Below are positions 1 through 6,322 of a stretch of 8,471 nucleotides of DNA, piece after piece. The DNA is taken from contig CALAEB010000293.1 of the NCBI GenBank assembly GCA_937890875.1, positions 1-8,471 on the forward strand. Reading direction: 5' to 3'. A model generated the notes under the pieces. That model was not told where the DNA came from. It saw only the letters and a list, made by a program, of their open reading frames with translations, and made no database searches. Made by a program: the position numbers and the translations under genes. The stretch's first letter is position 1. Each line of letters begins with the position of its first letter. The stretch comes from an uncultured Anaerolineaceae bacterium. GTDB lineage: Bacteria; Chloroflexota; Anaerolineae; Anaerolineales; Anaerolineaceae.

Positions 1-791
1 AGCACATCATCCGCCTGCGGGATCAGCAAACTCTGCCCCAGACTCAAAGACGTTGTATCGACAATGTTGTTCCATGCCGCGATATCTTCAACCGTTAAGC
101 CATAGGCTGTCGCGATACTCCAGAGACTTTGCCCGTTCTCAACCGAATGGTATATTTTACCGCTTCCGTCCGGCGTTGAAACACGGACATTGGCGATAAT
201 CTGGGAAACATCCACGATACCTGCCGATGTTCCGCCGGAACTGCCGCCGGAAGTTGTTCCGCCGGTTGAAGCGGCAAAACCGCAGCCGTTCACACCGGCC
301 GGATAAGCCGCCTGAATCACATAGTAAACCTTTCCGTTCACTTCAGCCGAAACACCCGCTCCGATATGGCAGTATGACGGATTCACCGCCGGTATCATGT
401 GCTCCGCGTCCGACCAGCTGGCCTGGATATTCGCCAGTGTAGTCGGACCGACCATAAAATTCTCCGTCGCGTAAGCCCGGTTTCCATTATTATAGCCATA
501 TCCAGAGACCCGTCCGCTGACGTCGCCGATATGCCAGGACATGCTGTTCTGCGCCATGGTATCCGCCGTACTTTGAGCGCAGGCCATCAGGCTGGCGTCA
601 ACCGACAAACCGCTTAATCCGTTTGCAATCCGCATGCCGTTGATCAGATTGATCAGATCGCTTGCGGAAACCGTGTTGGCAGCCGCAGCCGCACGGCTGA
701 TCCGTGCGGGGAAAAGAAGATCAGCCTGAACCAGAAAGCTCAGGCTGAAAAAGAACGGCAGCAGGAATCGGGTTACGAATCTGCGAAACAT
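1..791 (-). CDS. Secreted CAP-domain protein with C-terminal LysM, partial at window edge
   Basis: The frame is open from an ATG at 791 to the left edge (263 codons, no stop), so the C-terminus is missing. Residues 1-38 form a signal peptide: Arg-rich start, Phe/Leu-rich core, AAAAA near the end. Residues about 42-165 match a CAP/SCP-PR1 domain: WH at 86-87, ATENF at 108-112 (the family's GEN-type motif), a W-x3-EH segment at 126-131 and CHIGAGV at 141-147. A Gly/Ser/Thr linker (175-191) leads to a LysM-like module (about 212-260: YHSVENGQSLWSIA, then AAWNNI and LGQSLLIP). The protein is probably exported and held on peptidoglycan by LysM; the CAP biochemical role is unknown. It starts 8 bp after the preceding lipoprotein gene. 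No Shine-Dalgarno is visible, but a TATAAT lies 7 bp upstream, so a leaderless internal transcript is possible. Confidence 0.9.
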   Translation of the reverse strand, partial: MFRRFVTRFLLPFFFSLSFLVQADLLFPARISRAAAAANTVSASDLINLINGMRIANGLSGLSVDASLMACAQSTADTMAQNSMSWHIGDVSGRVSGYGYNNGNRAYATENFMVGPTTLANIQASWSDAEHMIPAVNPSYCHIGAGVSAEVNGKVYYVIQAAYPAGVNGCGFAASTGGTTSGGSSGGTSAGIVDVSQIIANVRVSTPDGSGKIYHSVENGQSLWSIATAYGLTVEDIAAWNNIVDTTSLSLGQSLLIPQADDV

Positions 792-798
792 AGAAAAG

Positions 799-826
799 AT
801 TATAGTTGCGGCGACTGATCCGTCAG
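799..826 (-). promoter_or_regulatory. Possible internal leaderless promoter for the CAP-LysM gene
   Basis: Read on the minus strand, TATAAT (804-799) lies 16 bp downstream of CTGACG (826-821, four of six matches to TTGACA). The ATG at 791 begins 7 bp after the -10 box, about where transcription would start. The -35 box sits in a perfect 6-bp inverted repeat, GACTGA/TCAGTC with a 4-nt loop (813-828), inside the end of the upstream coding region. This may be chance; the gene could simply be read through from upstream. Confidence 0.3.
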
Positions 827-1996
827 TCTCGGGAGCTGAATGACGATCAGATCATCCAGGTCGCCCCCGCCGATCGCCTCAACTTCAAACGTATAGGTCA
901 GGCTCTGATCATGATAACCGTAATCGCTCAGCTCGACATTCCACTCGGTGGTGAACCCGTCGTTAAACTCCTGCGTTTCCGTCACCTGCTGAGTGGTCTG
1001 TCCTTCGACCTGCACCAACAGTCTGACGTTCGCGTTGCACAACGGCGCATTCGGACGGCAGGATATGGATGCCCGCAGCCATGTCCCGAGCGGAACCTGC
1101 ACCGGACCGAAAGACACGCGGGTAGTTCCGCCTTCCGTCAGCGGCGTTCCGATCACAATCGCAGGCTGGCCGGCATAGTTGCTTTCAACCGTCGGCGATC
1201 CTTCATAAAACGCAACCCCGCGGCCGGAACTCCGGTCCGAAGATCCACAATAGAAATAGCCGTCATCGTCCGAACAAATCGCGCCGGCTAAATTTTCATA
1301 GAAATTGTATTCAGAACCGACCACAAATTTCGACGAAAGCGGGATGTTCTGGCTCTCGCCGCCATTAAACACTTCCCCGTCATCGCTTTGCATCGCCCAG
1401 TAAGTGGTATATGTTTTATCCTGGGATTCACCCGCGTACAGTTTGACCGATGCGACAACCGATTCCCCGGTTTTGGTGATTTTATCGGAGGAGAAAAGCG
1501 GGAACGATTCTGCGGTCCCCTGCTTATCACCGGAATAATAGACAATTTTATATCCGGAATTCCAGGTACAGGTTCCGATGTTCTGGATATACCAGGACTT
1601 GGTAAACGTTGTATACGGCAATGTCATGGTTCCGTCCGGGAAAGTCACGTCGGAAACAAAAGCGAATTTATTGGTACAGTTTTCCGACGAACCGGAAGAA
1701 ACAGAAAGTGTCGGAGTCGGCGTGATTAAACTTTCACTGACCAGCTCGCCTGACTGTTTTGCCTCGGCGATCGCCTGGCTGATCTTACGGTCGACATCCG
1801 CTGCAATCTGCGTGCTTTGCAGGTTCTGCGAATAATCCAAAACCTCCTGACTAAGCGGTTCCGAATCCTTCATCGCAGTGGCAATTGCCGCCTGAATCGT
1901 CGCGTCAATATCAAACGATACCGGCACGTTATTGGTACATCCGGTCAGCAACAGAAAAGCCACCGTCAGGATGAAAAAAAAGATGCGTTTTTTCAT
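800..1996 (-). CDS. NBR1-Ig-like domain lipoprotein (larger paralog)
   Basis: 398 residues. The ATG at 1996 is preferred over an upstream in-frame start because the lipoprotein signal MKKR plus hydrophobic core follows at once, with lipobox LTGC (lipidated Cys20). It also overlaps the preceding stop as ATGA. After Cys20 come a helical segment beginning DIDATI (29-34), a Thr-Pro linker (about 91-97) and an Ig-like domain (about 105-215) with the core signature SWYIQN-x-GTCTW typical of N_BRCA1_IG domains in Chloroflexota. The last ~170 residues form another beta-rich, Asp/Gly-rich domain with paired Cys; I do not recognise its family. It is likely anchored on the outer face of the membrane; ligand unknown. 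It shares its layout with the gene just upstream, suggesting tandem duplication and divergence. Confidence 0.88.
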   Translation of the reverse strand: MKKRIFFFILTVAFLLLTGCTNNVPVSFDIDATIQAAIATAMKDSEPLSQEVLDYSQNLQSTQIAADVDRKISQAIAEAKQSGELVSESLITPTPTLSVSSGSSENCTNKFAFVSDVTFPDGTMTLPYTTFTKSWYIQNIGTCTWNSGYKIVYYSGDKQGTAESFPLFSSDKITKTGESVVASVKLYAGESQDKTYTTYWAMQSDDGEVFNGGESQNIPLSSKFVVGSEYNFYENLAGAICSDDDGYFYCGSSDRSSGRGVAFYEGSPTVESNYAGQPAIVIGTPLTEGGTTRVSFGPVQVPLGTWLRASISCRPNAPLCNANVRLLVQVEGQTTQQVTETQEFNDGFTTEWNVELSDYGYHDQSLTYTFEVEAIGGGDLDDLIVIQLPRLTDQSPQL

Positions 1997-2703
1997 TGGA
2001 CTTCTACCTTTACCCAAATAGCTTTATCTTGATTCGTGCCTGCTCCAAAAAGCCCCGAATTCCCGTTTTTCATCATCCAAAAACCGGCATAGGATCCTTT
2101 TTTATCCGGATCAGTCATATAAACAGATAATTCAATTGTATCATCAGGCTTAACGACTGTTCCGGAAGGAAGGCTGATCTCAAGCCGGTCTGTCATCGCA
2201 TCCCCTTCCGAAAATGCCAGGCTGTACGATTCATCCCAGGTACAGGTACCGTTATTGCGGATTTTCCAGGTTTTCGTGAACGGTTTGCCGGCCTGAACAA
2301 CGGTTTTATCCGGAACAGTAATATCCGCTTCAAATTTCAGTTCATCAACACAGGGAAACATCGTGCGCATCGCAACAGCTTCCGAAGTCCTCAAGCCGGA
2401 AGGGATTGAAGTGACGGCAACCGTGGGGGCTTTGGTTTCCTGCACCGCAGCAGTCTCCGTTATGCTGCCGCTGTAAGCATTCCACCGTTCATCCAATTCA
2501 TAGGAAAGCCGGGTTGCGATTTTCATCGCGGCGTCATCCACCATCCAATAGATCGTTGCATCTAAATCCGGTGTCGGCGTAACCGGCACCGGCTGCACAA
2601 CCGAGCAGCCGGAAAACAGAAGCAGGATCCCGAGAACGATGGCCGTCCAGATATTGCTTCGTAGAATCCGGGGTGATGAACGGAAAAATCGTTGTTTCGT
2701 CAT
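1993..2703 (-). CDS. NBR1-Ig-like domain lipoprotein (smaller paralog)
   Basis: 236 residues. An N-terminal basic stretch is followed by a hydrophobic segment (about 18-31) ending in lipobox FSGC (Cys33), so it is a membrane-anchored lipoprotein. A Thr-Pro linker and the segment DLDATI follow, echoing DIDATI in the next gene. The C-terminal ~125 residues form an NBR1/N_BRCA1-type Ig-like domain with TWKIRN-x-GTCTW and a late GxYxGFWMM strand. The stop overlaps the start of the next gene (ATGA), so translation is probably coupled. It begins 18 bp after folB, and no convincing Shine-Dalgarno precedes the ATG, so the start is the least certain point. It lacks the extra C-terminal domain of its larger paralog. 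The function beyond surface display is unknown. Confidence 0.87.
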   Translation of the reverse strand: MTKQRFFRSSPRILRSNIWTAIVLGILLLFSGCSVVQPVPVTPTPDLDATIYWMVDDAAMKIATRLSYELDERWNAYSGSITETAAVQETKAPTVAVTSIPSGLRTSEAVAMRTMFPCVDELKFEADITVPDKTVVQAGKPFTKTWKIRNNGTCTWDESYSLAFSEGDAMTDRLEISLPSGTVVKPDDTIELSVYMTDPDKKGSYAGFWMMKNGNSGLFGAGTNQDKAIWVKVEVQ

Positions 2704-2721
2704 AGGGAATACCCGCGTGAA

Positions 2722-3078
2722 TCAGCGCTGCCTGGTCCGGAAAATCTCCACGCTGACCGATTTTGCAAACCGGACGGCCGAAGTCTTTTCCACCCGGACA
2801 CGAACGGATACCACCAGCGGATGCGACAGGCAAAGACCGGCGATATCACCGGTCAGTGCCTCTAATGTGTAGCGTTTGTTTTCTTCGACAAGCGCAAAAA
2901 TCGCTTTCGCCATTTCACTGTAATCCACGCAGTCCTGAATTGAATCGCTCGCCATTGCCGGGCAGACATCCGTCTCCATAACGACATTGACCAGGATATC
3001 CTGCGGCCTGGCCCGTTCTTTTTCGCTCAAACCGATCACGCCGCGGGTCAGCAAATCCGTAATACGTACCTGATCCAT
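2722..3078 (-). CDS. folB: Dihydroneopterin aldolase (FolB)
   Basis: 118 residues, the normal length for FolB. The enzyme converts 7,8-dihydroneopterin to 6-hydroxymethyl-7,8-dihydropterin plus glycolaldehyde in folate synthesis, as a cytosolic homo-octamer. Visible family features are the opening RITDLLTRGVIGLSEKER with Glu21 (the conserved substrate-side Glu), Tyr53 in DCVDYSEM, the TLEALTGDIA segment with pterin-binding Glu73, and Lys98 in VEKTSAVRFAKSVSVEIFR at the catalytic Lys position. The usual Pro after that Lys is Thr here. The start is 2 bp after the stop of the preceding lipoprotein gene, and an NBR1-Ig lipoprotein gene follows after 18 bp. No other folate gene (folK, folP, folE) is in the window, so a housekeeping enzyme is cotranscribed with surface-protein genes. 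Confidence 0.95.
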   Translation of the reverse strand: MDQVRITDLLTRGVIGLSEKERARPQDILVNVVMETDVCPAMASDSIQDCVDYSEMAKAIFALVEENKRYTLEALTGDIAGLCLSHPLVVSVRVRVEKTSAVRFAKSVSVEIFRTRQR

Positions 3079-3080
3079 CG

Positions 3081-3605
3081 TTATTGTTCGGCTGCTTCAT
3101 ACTGGATTTCCGGATCCGTCATCCGGCAGAAATCCAGTTCATAGGTATCATATCGGGCGGAGGTCATCTCGTTATCCTGCAATGAGGCGACAGGTTCATA
3201 ATCATTCCGGCATTTTACCTCAAACCGGTATCCCTCATTAATCGCCATGACTTTCAGGTCGGTCGTTTTCAGCACAATGTCCATCCCCGGTTTAATATAA
3301 CTCAAATTCGGATTAATACTGTTAACATGAACGGATACCAATCCTTTCCCGTCCTGCCAGAGGCGCATATTCCCATACCCGTAAATATCGCTGTATTGGC
3401 GGCTCGCGCCCTCACCACTCATATTTTTATTGCTGATCGGATCTCCCAGCATCGTCACGTCCAAGATGTAAATGTTGCTGTCAATATTGGTGCCGACAGA
3501 TTTCAGGCTGTAACCGCTGTCGCTGATCCGTGTCTGGCAGGCGCTCAGCACCGCCACAATGACCAGCGAGAGAATCATGATAATATATATCTTTTTCTTT
3601 TGCAT
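3081..3605 (-). CDS. Small lipoprotein of unknown family
   Basis: 174 residues. A Lys-rich start and a hydrophobic core lead to lipobox LSAC (Cys23), so the mature ~152-residue protein should be lipidated outside the membrane. A GGAGG stands 4 bp before the ATG at 3605 and supports this start. The mature part looks beta-rich, with a strand-like YILDVTMLGDP near residues 46-56, a Gly-rich middle, a KPGMDIVLKTTDLKVM stretch and Cys residues in the C-terminal third. I recognise no domain; a small beta-sandwich resembling ligand-binding lipoproteins is possible but unproven. It is the first gene of a tight string with folB 2 bp downstream, so it carries the proximal promoter region. Confidence 0.82.
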   Translation of the reverse strand: MQKKKIYIIMILSLVIVAVLSACQTRISDSGYSLKSVGTNIDSNIYILDVTMLGDPISNKNMSGEGASRQYSDIYGYGNMRLWQDGKGLVSVHVNSINPNLSYIKPGMDIVLKTTDLKVMAINEGYRFEVKCRNDYEPVASLQDNEMTSARYDTYELDFCRMTDPEIQYEAAEQ

Positions 3606-3808
3606 TTATCCTCCGTTTCTACCATACATACGTATTCCGTTATCAGATTGTTTTATTCGCTGCAAAAAGTGAAAATCCCGGAGCCTGTGCAAGCTCTCTC
3701 CAAAACAGAATCAGGGAGCTCGGGAGCCGAAATATTAAAAATCAACAGACCCGTATCTTTTTCAGGTACGGAAAACTTTTCCATCGTTCAGCGTGCTGCA
3801 TGGAAATA

Positions 3809-3814
3809 ATTATA
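3809..3814 (-). promoter_or_regulatory. Possible -10 box for the lipoprotein-folB operon
   Basis: A perfect TATAAT is read on the minus strand about 195 bp before the ATG at 3605, in AT-rich sequence. No convincing -35 box is seen 16-18 bp upstream. If real, the leader is long and includes the hairpin at 3751-3771. A weaker alternative nearer the gene is TTTGCA, 16 bp, GATAAC (about 3641-3668). Confidence 0.3.
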
Positions 3815-3891
3815 GTTGATTTATCAGCGGAGATTTATCGCTATGAGGAAACACCGGCATTTCGAAATATGGGGAGGATTCTTTGTTATCC

Positions 3892-3918
3892 AAAAAAAGT
3901 GTCCAAATTTTGAATCAC
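3892..3918 (-). terminator. Intrinsic terminator of the transporter operon
   Basis: On the minus strand a stem of eight pairs with one bulged A (GTGATTCAA / TTGGACAC, 3-nt loop, 3918-3899) is followed directly by seven T residues (3898-3892). It begins 44 bp after the stop of the last permease gene, in the right orientation to end that transcript. The stem is short and AT-rich, so efficiency is uncertain. Confidence 0.55.
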
Positions 3919-3962
3919 CGAGGAAACACAGAAACATTTCATAATCCTTGTCGGCCGAAAAT

Positions 3963-4604
3963 TTAATTTGTCTGTTCATTCGGAGTCAGCCAGCGGCGCA
4001 GGAGCTTTTCCGCAAAACGCAGGATACCATCCGCAGCCAGAGCAATCCCGGCACTGAAAATGGTTCCCCAAAGTATTTTATAAATGTTCATCGTGCGCAG
4101 ACCATCAAACAAGATCTTCCCGAGCCCGCCGGCATTGATCGTGGCGGCAATTGTCGCGATGCCGATTGTGGAGATCACCGAAAGATGGATCCCTCCCATC
4201 ATCCGGGGCACGGACAGCGGAATCCGGATCTTCCATAAAACCTGCCGGCTGTTCATGCCCATTCCGCGGGCAGCCTCAATAATACTCGGATCCACACTGT
4301 TCAGCGCCTCAATGTTACTCCGGATCAATATGTACTGGTTATACAACACCAGCACAAAAACAGCCGTTTTCATGCCGATACCCAGAAACGGAATCAGGAT
4401 GGCAAAAAGGGCCAGGCTTGGGATGGAATAGATAATGTTGAAGGCCTGGATCACACCGTTCGAGAGTGCCTTATGCGGCAGAATCAGGATCGTGAGAATG
4501 AAAGCCAAAATAACCGAAATCAGCAGCACAATGCCAACAATCTGCAAATGACGAAAGAGCGCTTCCAAAAGTTTATCCTGTTGTTTCATGAAAAATTCGA
4601 TCAA
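3963..4604 (-). CDS. ABC transporter permease, OpuC/OpuB-type (second permease)
   Basis: 213 residues, the usual size for one-domain permeases of quaternary-amine importers (OpuCB/OpuCD class). It shows several hydrophobic spans and the cytoplasmic coupling motif EAARGMGM...VLWKIRIPLSVP (from Glu110) that docks to the ATPase. Other family marks are IIYSIPSLALFAILIP and the INAGGLG stretch. The TTG at 4604 overlaps the ATPase stop as TTGA; GGAGG lies 5 bp upstream (4614-4610). The in-frame ATG five codons later (4589) has no such site, so TTG is preferred. It forms a membrane heterodimer with the permease at 7239-7880. It is the last gene of the operon, with a likely terminator 44 bp downstream. 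Confidence 0.92.
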   Translation of the reverse strand: MIEFFMKQQDKLLEALFRHLQIVGIVLLISVILAFILTILILPHKALSNGVIQAFNIIYSIPSLALFAILIPFLGIGMKTAVFVLVLYNQYILIRSNIEALNSVDPSIIEAARGMGMNSRQVLWKIRIPLSVPRMMGGIHLSVISTIGIATIAATINAGGLGKILFDGLRTMNIYKILWGTIFSAGIALAADGILRFAEKLLRRWLTPNEQTN

Positions 4605-5374
4605 GGCTGCCTCCAGCGGTCATACGCCTCATATTGTTTTCGCGTCGAATCAAGCAGCGCGGAAACGAACTCGTTGGCAGGGCGGGAAATAATCTCATCC
4701 GGAGGACCATATTGCTGAATTCGGCCGTGGTCCATGATCAGCACGCTTGTACCTAATTTAAACGCTTCGTGAACGTCATGCGTAACAAAAAGAAAAGTCT
4801 TCCGGGACTGCCGGTGGATTTTGATCAGCTCGTCCTGCAGCGTCTCCCGGTTAATCGCGTCAATCGCGCCAAACGGTTCGTCCAGCAGCATGATTTTCGG
4901 ATCCGCCGCCAACGCCCGCGCCAGCCCGACCCGCTGCTGCTGCCCGCCCGAAAGCTGTGCCGGAAAGCGCCGTTTATATTCCTGCGGATCCAGGTTGACC
5001 AGAAAAAGCAATTCATCCACGCGTCGGTCGATCATCGCCGGCTCCCAGCCGAGGATTTTTGGCACGGTCGCGATATTCTGCGCAACGGTCATATGCGGGA
5101 ACAGACCAATCTGCTGGATCACATAACCAATTCTGCGCCGCAGTTCAACCGCCTCCACGTCCAAAATCCGCTCCCCAAACAGCCGGATATCGCCGCTGTC
5201 AAAATCATAGATCCGGTTAATCAATTTCAGCAGCGTGGTCTTCCCGCTGCCGGAGGTTCCCAAAATCGTGACCAGTTCGCCTTCCTCAACCCGAAGGGAA
5301 ACCGACTCCAGCGCCGGAGCGGAGGCATTCGGAAAATGCTTGGATACATTTGAAAATTCAATCGCTGTGGCCAT
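4601..5374 (-). CDS. ABC transporter ATPase, quaternary-amine uptake type
   Basis: 257 residues with a complete set of ABC motifs: Walker A GTSGSGKTT (39-47), Q-loop around Gln87-Gln88 in GYVIQQIGLFPHM, signature LSGGQQQRVGLARAL (141-155), Walker B IMLLDEPFGAID (161-172) and switch His199 in THD. The VIQQIGLFPHMTVAQNI and EPFGAIDAINR stretches are typical of the OpuCA/ProV (QAT) group. It powers import through the two permeases in this operon. The protein stops about 60 residues after the H-loop and lacks the tandem CBS domains that make OpuCA-type ATPases about 380-400 residues long. It starts 3 bp after the Fe-S gene stop; GGAGG is 11 bp from the ATG. Its stop overlaps the next permease start (TTGA). 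Confidence 0.95.
   Translation of the reverse strand: MATAIEFSNVSKHFPNASAPALESVSLRVEEGELVTILGTSGSGKTTLLKLINRIYDFDSGDIRLFGERILDVEAVELRRRIGYVIQQIGLFPHMTVAQNIATVPKILGWEPAMIDRRVDELLFLVNLDPQEYKRRFPAQLSGGQQQRVGLARALAADPKIMLLDEPFGAIDAINRETLQDELIKIHRQSRKTFLFVTHDVHEAFKLGTSVLIMDHGRIQQYGPPDEIISRPANEFVSALLDSTRKQYEAYDRWRQP
4610..4614 (-). promoter_or_regulatory. Ribosome binding site deciding the TTG start at 4604
   Basis: GGAGG on the minus strand lies inside the final codons of the ATPase gene, 5 bp before the TTG at 4604. The first in-frame ATG is 20 bp away, too far. This supports a TTG start and translational coupling. Confidence 0.6.
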
Positions 5375-5377
5375 GCG

Positions 5378-6295
5378 TCAACGTGCCTCCAGATGAAGCA
5401 CCTGTACCGGGCAGGTGGAAACGCAGATTCCGCAGCCGACGCATTGATCCAGGTCAGCGGTGATTTTCCGCCCGGCAGCCGAGAAAACGCCGAAATGACA
5501 GCGTTTCACACAGCGTCCGCAGCCAATACAGCGGTCTGCGTCAAAAACGATTCTCGTCTTTGTTGCCGGCCACACGCCCCGGCTCTGCAAACGTTCCTGT
5601 GCCCGGAAGAGATAACAGCAGTCGCTGCAGCAGTTACAGATCCCATTCGGGTTAACCGTGTGCATCAGCCCGGCTTTTTCAGCTATACGGACCACTTCTT
5701 TTGCCCGTTCCCGGTCGATCGGCTCCGCAATCCCGCGGTCGGCCATCGTGTTAATCCCATGCTTGTACGTAATGCAGGTCCGAGTCGGCATGCCGCAATC
5801 TCCGCGCAGGCTTCGGCAATCACAGAAATTCAGGAAAACCGGACGGTCAGCCTGGCCGTCGATCCAGGCGAGGACTTCCTCAACCGGCATGATCGCGTCC
5901 GCGGTCGGAATCGTCCCGGACGAAGCGGCTCCGACCGCTTGAAGAAAAGCGTCGAAATACCACTGATCCAGGTCTTCTTTCGCACGCTTCGGTAAAAGGT
6001 CGTATTCCGCTTTCCGGGTCAGGACAAAAATATCCATCCATCCGTAAAACGACGAAATCCGGAACGTCCCGGACGCTTTCTCTTCAACTGAGACGACTCC
6101 CCGCCGGTAACATGCGGAAAGAAAAGCCGCCGGATCCAGCTCAGGGAACAGGCCGGCAACTTCCCGCGCGGTGAATATTTCACTGGGAATGTTCTCGACC
6201 AATGAAATTTCATCGGCCGAGAACCAATCAGAAAAATAGGGAACCGCTGCCTGAGGAACTTGGAATTTTTCAATAAATATTTTATGGTTAATCAT
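5378..6295 (-). CDS. Multi-cluster 4Fe-4S protein inside the transporter operon
   Basis: 305 residues from the ATG at 6295, which has GGAGG 8 bp upstream; upstream TTG and ATG starts at 6316 and 6310 are less well placed. Residues about 25-75 resemble a winged-helix-like segment. A middle part carries C158-x-C160-R-x5-C167-x6-C174, then GICNCCSDCC (Cys220, 222, 223, 226, 227). The C-terminus is a 2x[4Fe-4S] ferredoxin domain: C256-x2-C259-x2-C262-x3-C266 and C285-x2-C288-x2-C291-x3-C295-P. There are 18 Cys in all, no signal peptide and no membrane span, so it is cytosolic. From memory, similar CxCR plus CNCC proteins are annotated only as 4Fe-4S ferredoxins in strict anaerobes. It lies between the binding-protein and ATPase genes (27-bp and 3-bp gaps). 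Electron transfer or redox-linked regulation is possible; the exact role is unknown. Confidence 0.85.
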   Translation of the reverse strand: MINHKIFIEKFQVPQAAVPYFSDWFSADEISLVENIPSEIFTAREVAGLFPELDPAAFLSACYRRGVVSVEEKASGTFRISSFYGWMDIFVLTRKAEYDLLPKRAKEDLDQWYFDAFLQAVGAASSGTIPTADAIMPVEEVLAWIDGQADRPVFLNFCDCRSLRGDCGMPTRTCITYKHGINTMADRGIAEPIDRERAKEVVRIAEKAGLMHTVNPNGICNCCSDCCYLFRAQERLQSRGVWPATKTRIVFDADRCIGCGRCVKRCHFGVFSAAGRKITADLDQCVGCGICVSTCPVQVLHLEAR

Positions 6296-6303
6296 CAACG
6301 GCT

Positions 6304-6308
6304 CCTCC
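6304..6308 (-). promoter_or_regulatory. Ribosome binding site deciding the Fe-S gene start at 6295
   Basis: GGAGG on the minus strand is 8 bp from the ATG at 6295, which gives a protein beginning MINHK. It overlaps the alternative ATG at 6310, which would be too close to use it. Confidence 0.6.
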
Positions 6309-6322
6309 ATTCTCAAATCCGT

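Larger units (their letters stand above)
3606..3962. other. Intergenic gap between the two operons
   Basis: No gene is supported in these 357 bases. The gap holds the transporter operon terminator (3892-3918) and a possible -10 box (3809-3814). It also holds a hairpin at 3751-3771 (CCGTATC/GGTACGG, 7-nt loop, one wobble pair), directly followed by the palindrome GGAAAACTTTTCC (3770-3782). GAGGAAACAC occurs twice (3845-3854 and 3920-3929), each time followed by ATTTC. Nearer the gene, on the minus strand, TCCCGAGC can pair with GCTCCGGGA, followed by TTTTCACTTTTT (about 3664-3728), a weak terminator-like fold in the untranslated leader. Confidence 0.6.

Noticed and set aside
806..1291. 161-codon plus-strand ORF opposite the larger NBR1-Ig lipoprotein gene
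   Set aside because: It is antisense to a well supported lipoprotein gene, with no recognisable domain or ribosome site; a shadow frame.
3886..3942. 18-codon minus-strand ORF with AAGG before its ATG
   Set aside because: It runs straight through the operon terminator hairpin and T-run; it is more likely chance.
4769..5353. 194-codon plus-strand ORF opposite the ATPase gene
   Set aside because: It is fully antisense to a gene with all ABC motifs intact; its Arg/Gln-rich composition is typical of a shadow frame.
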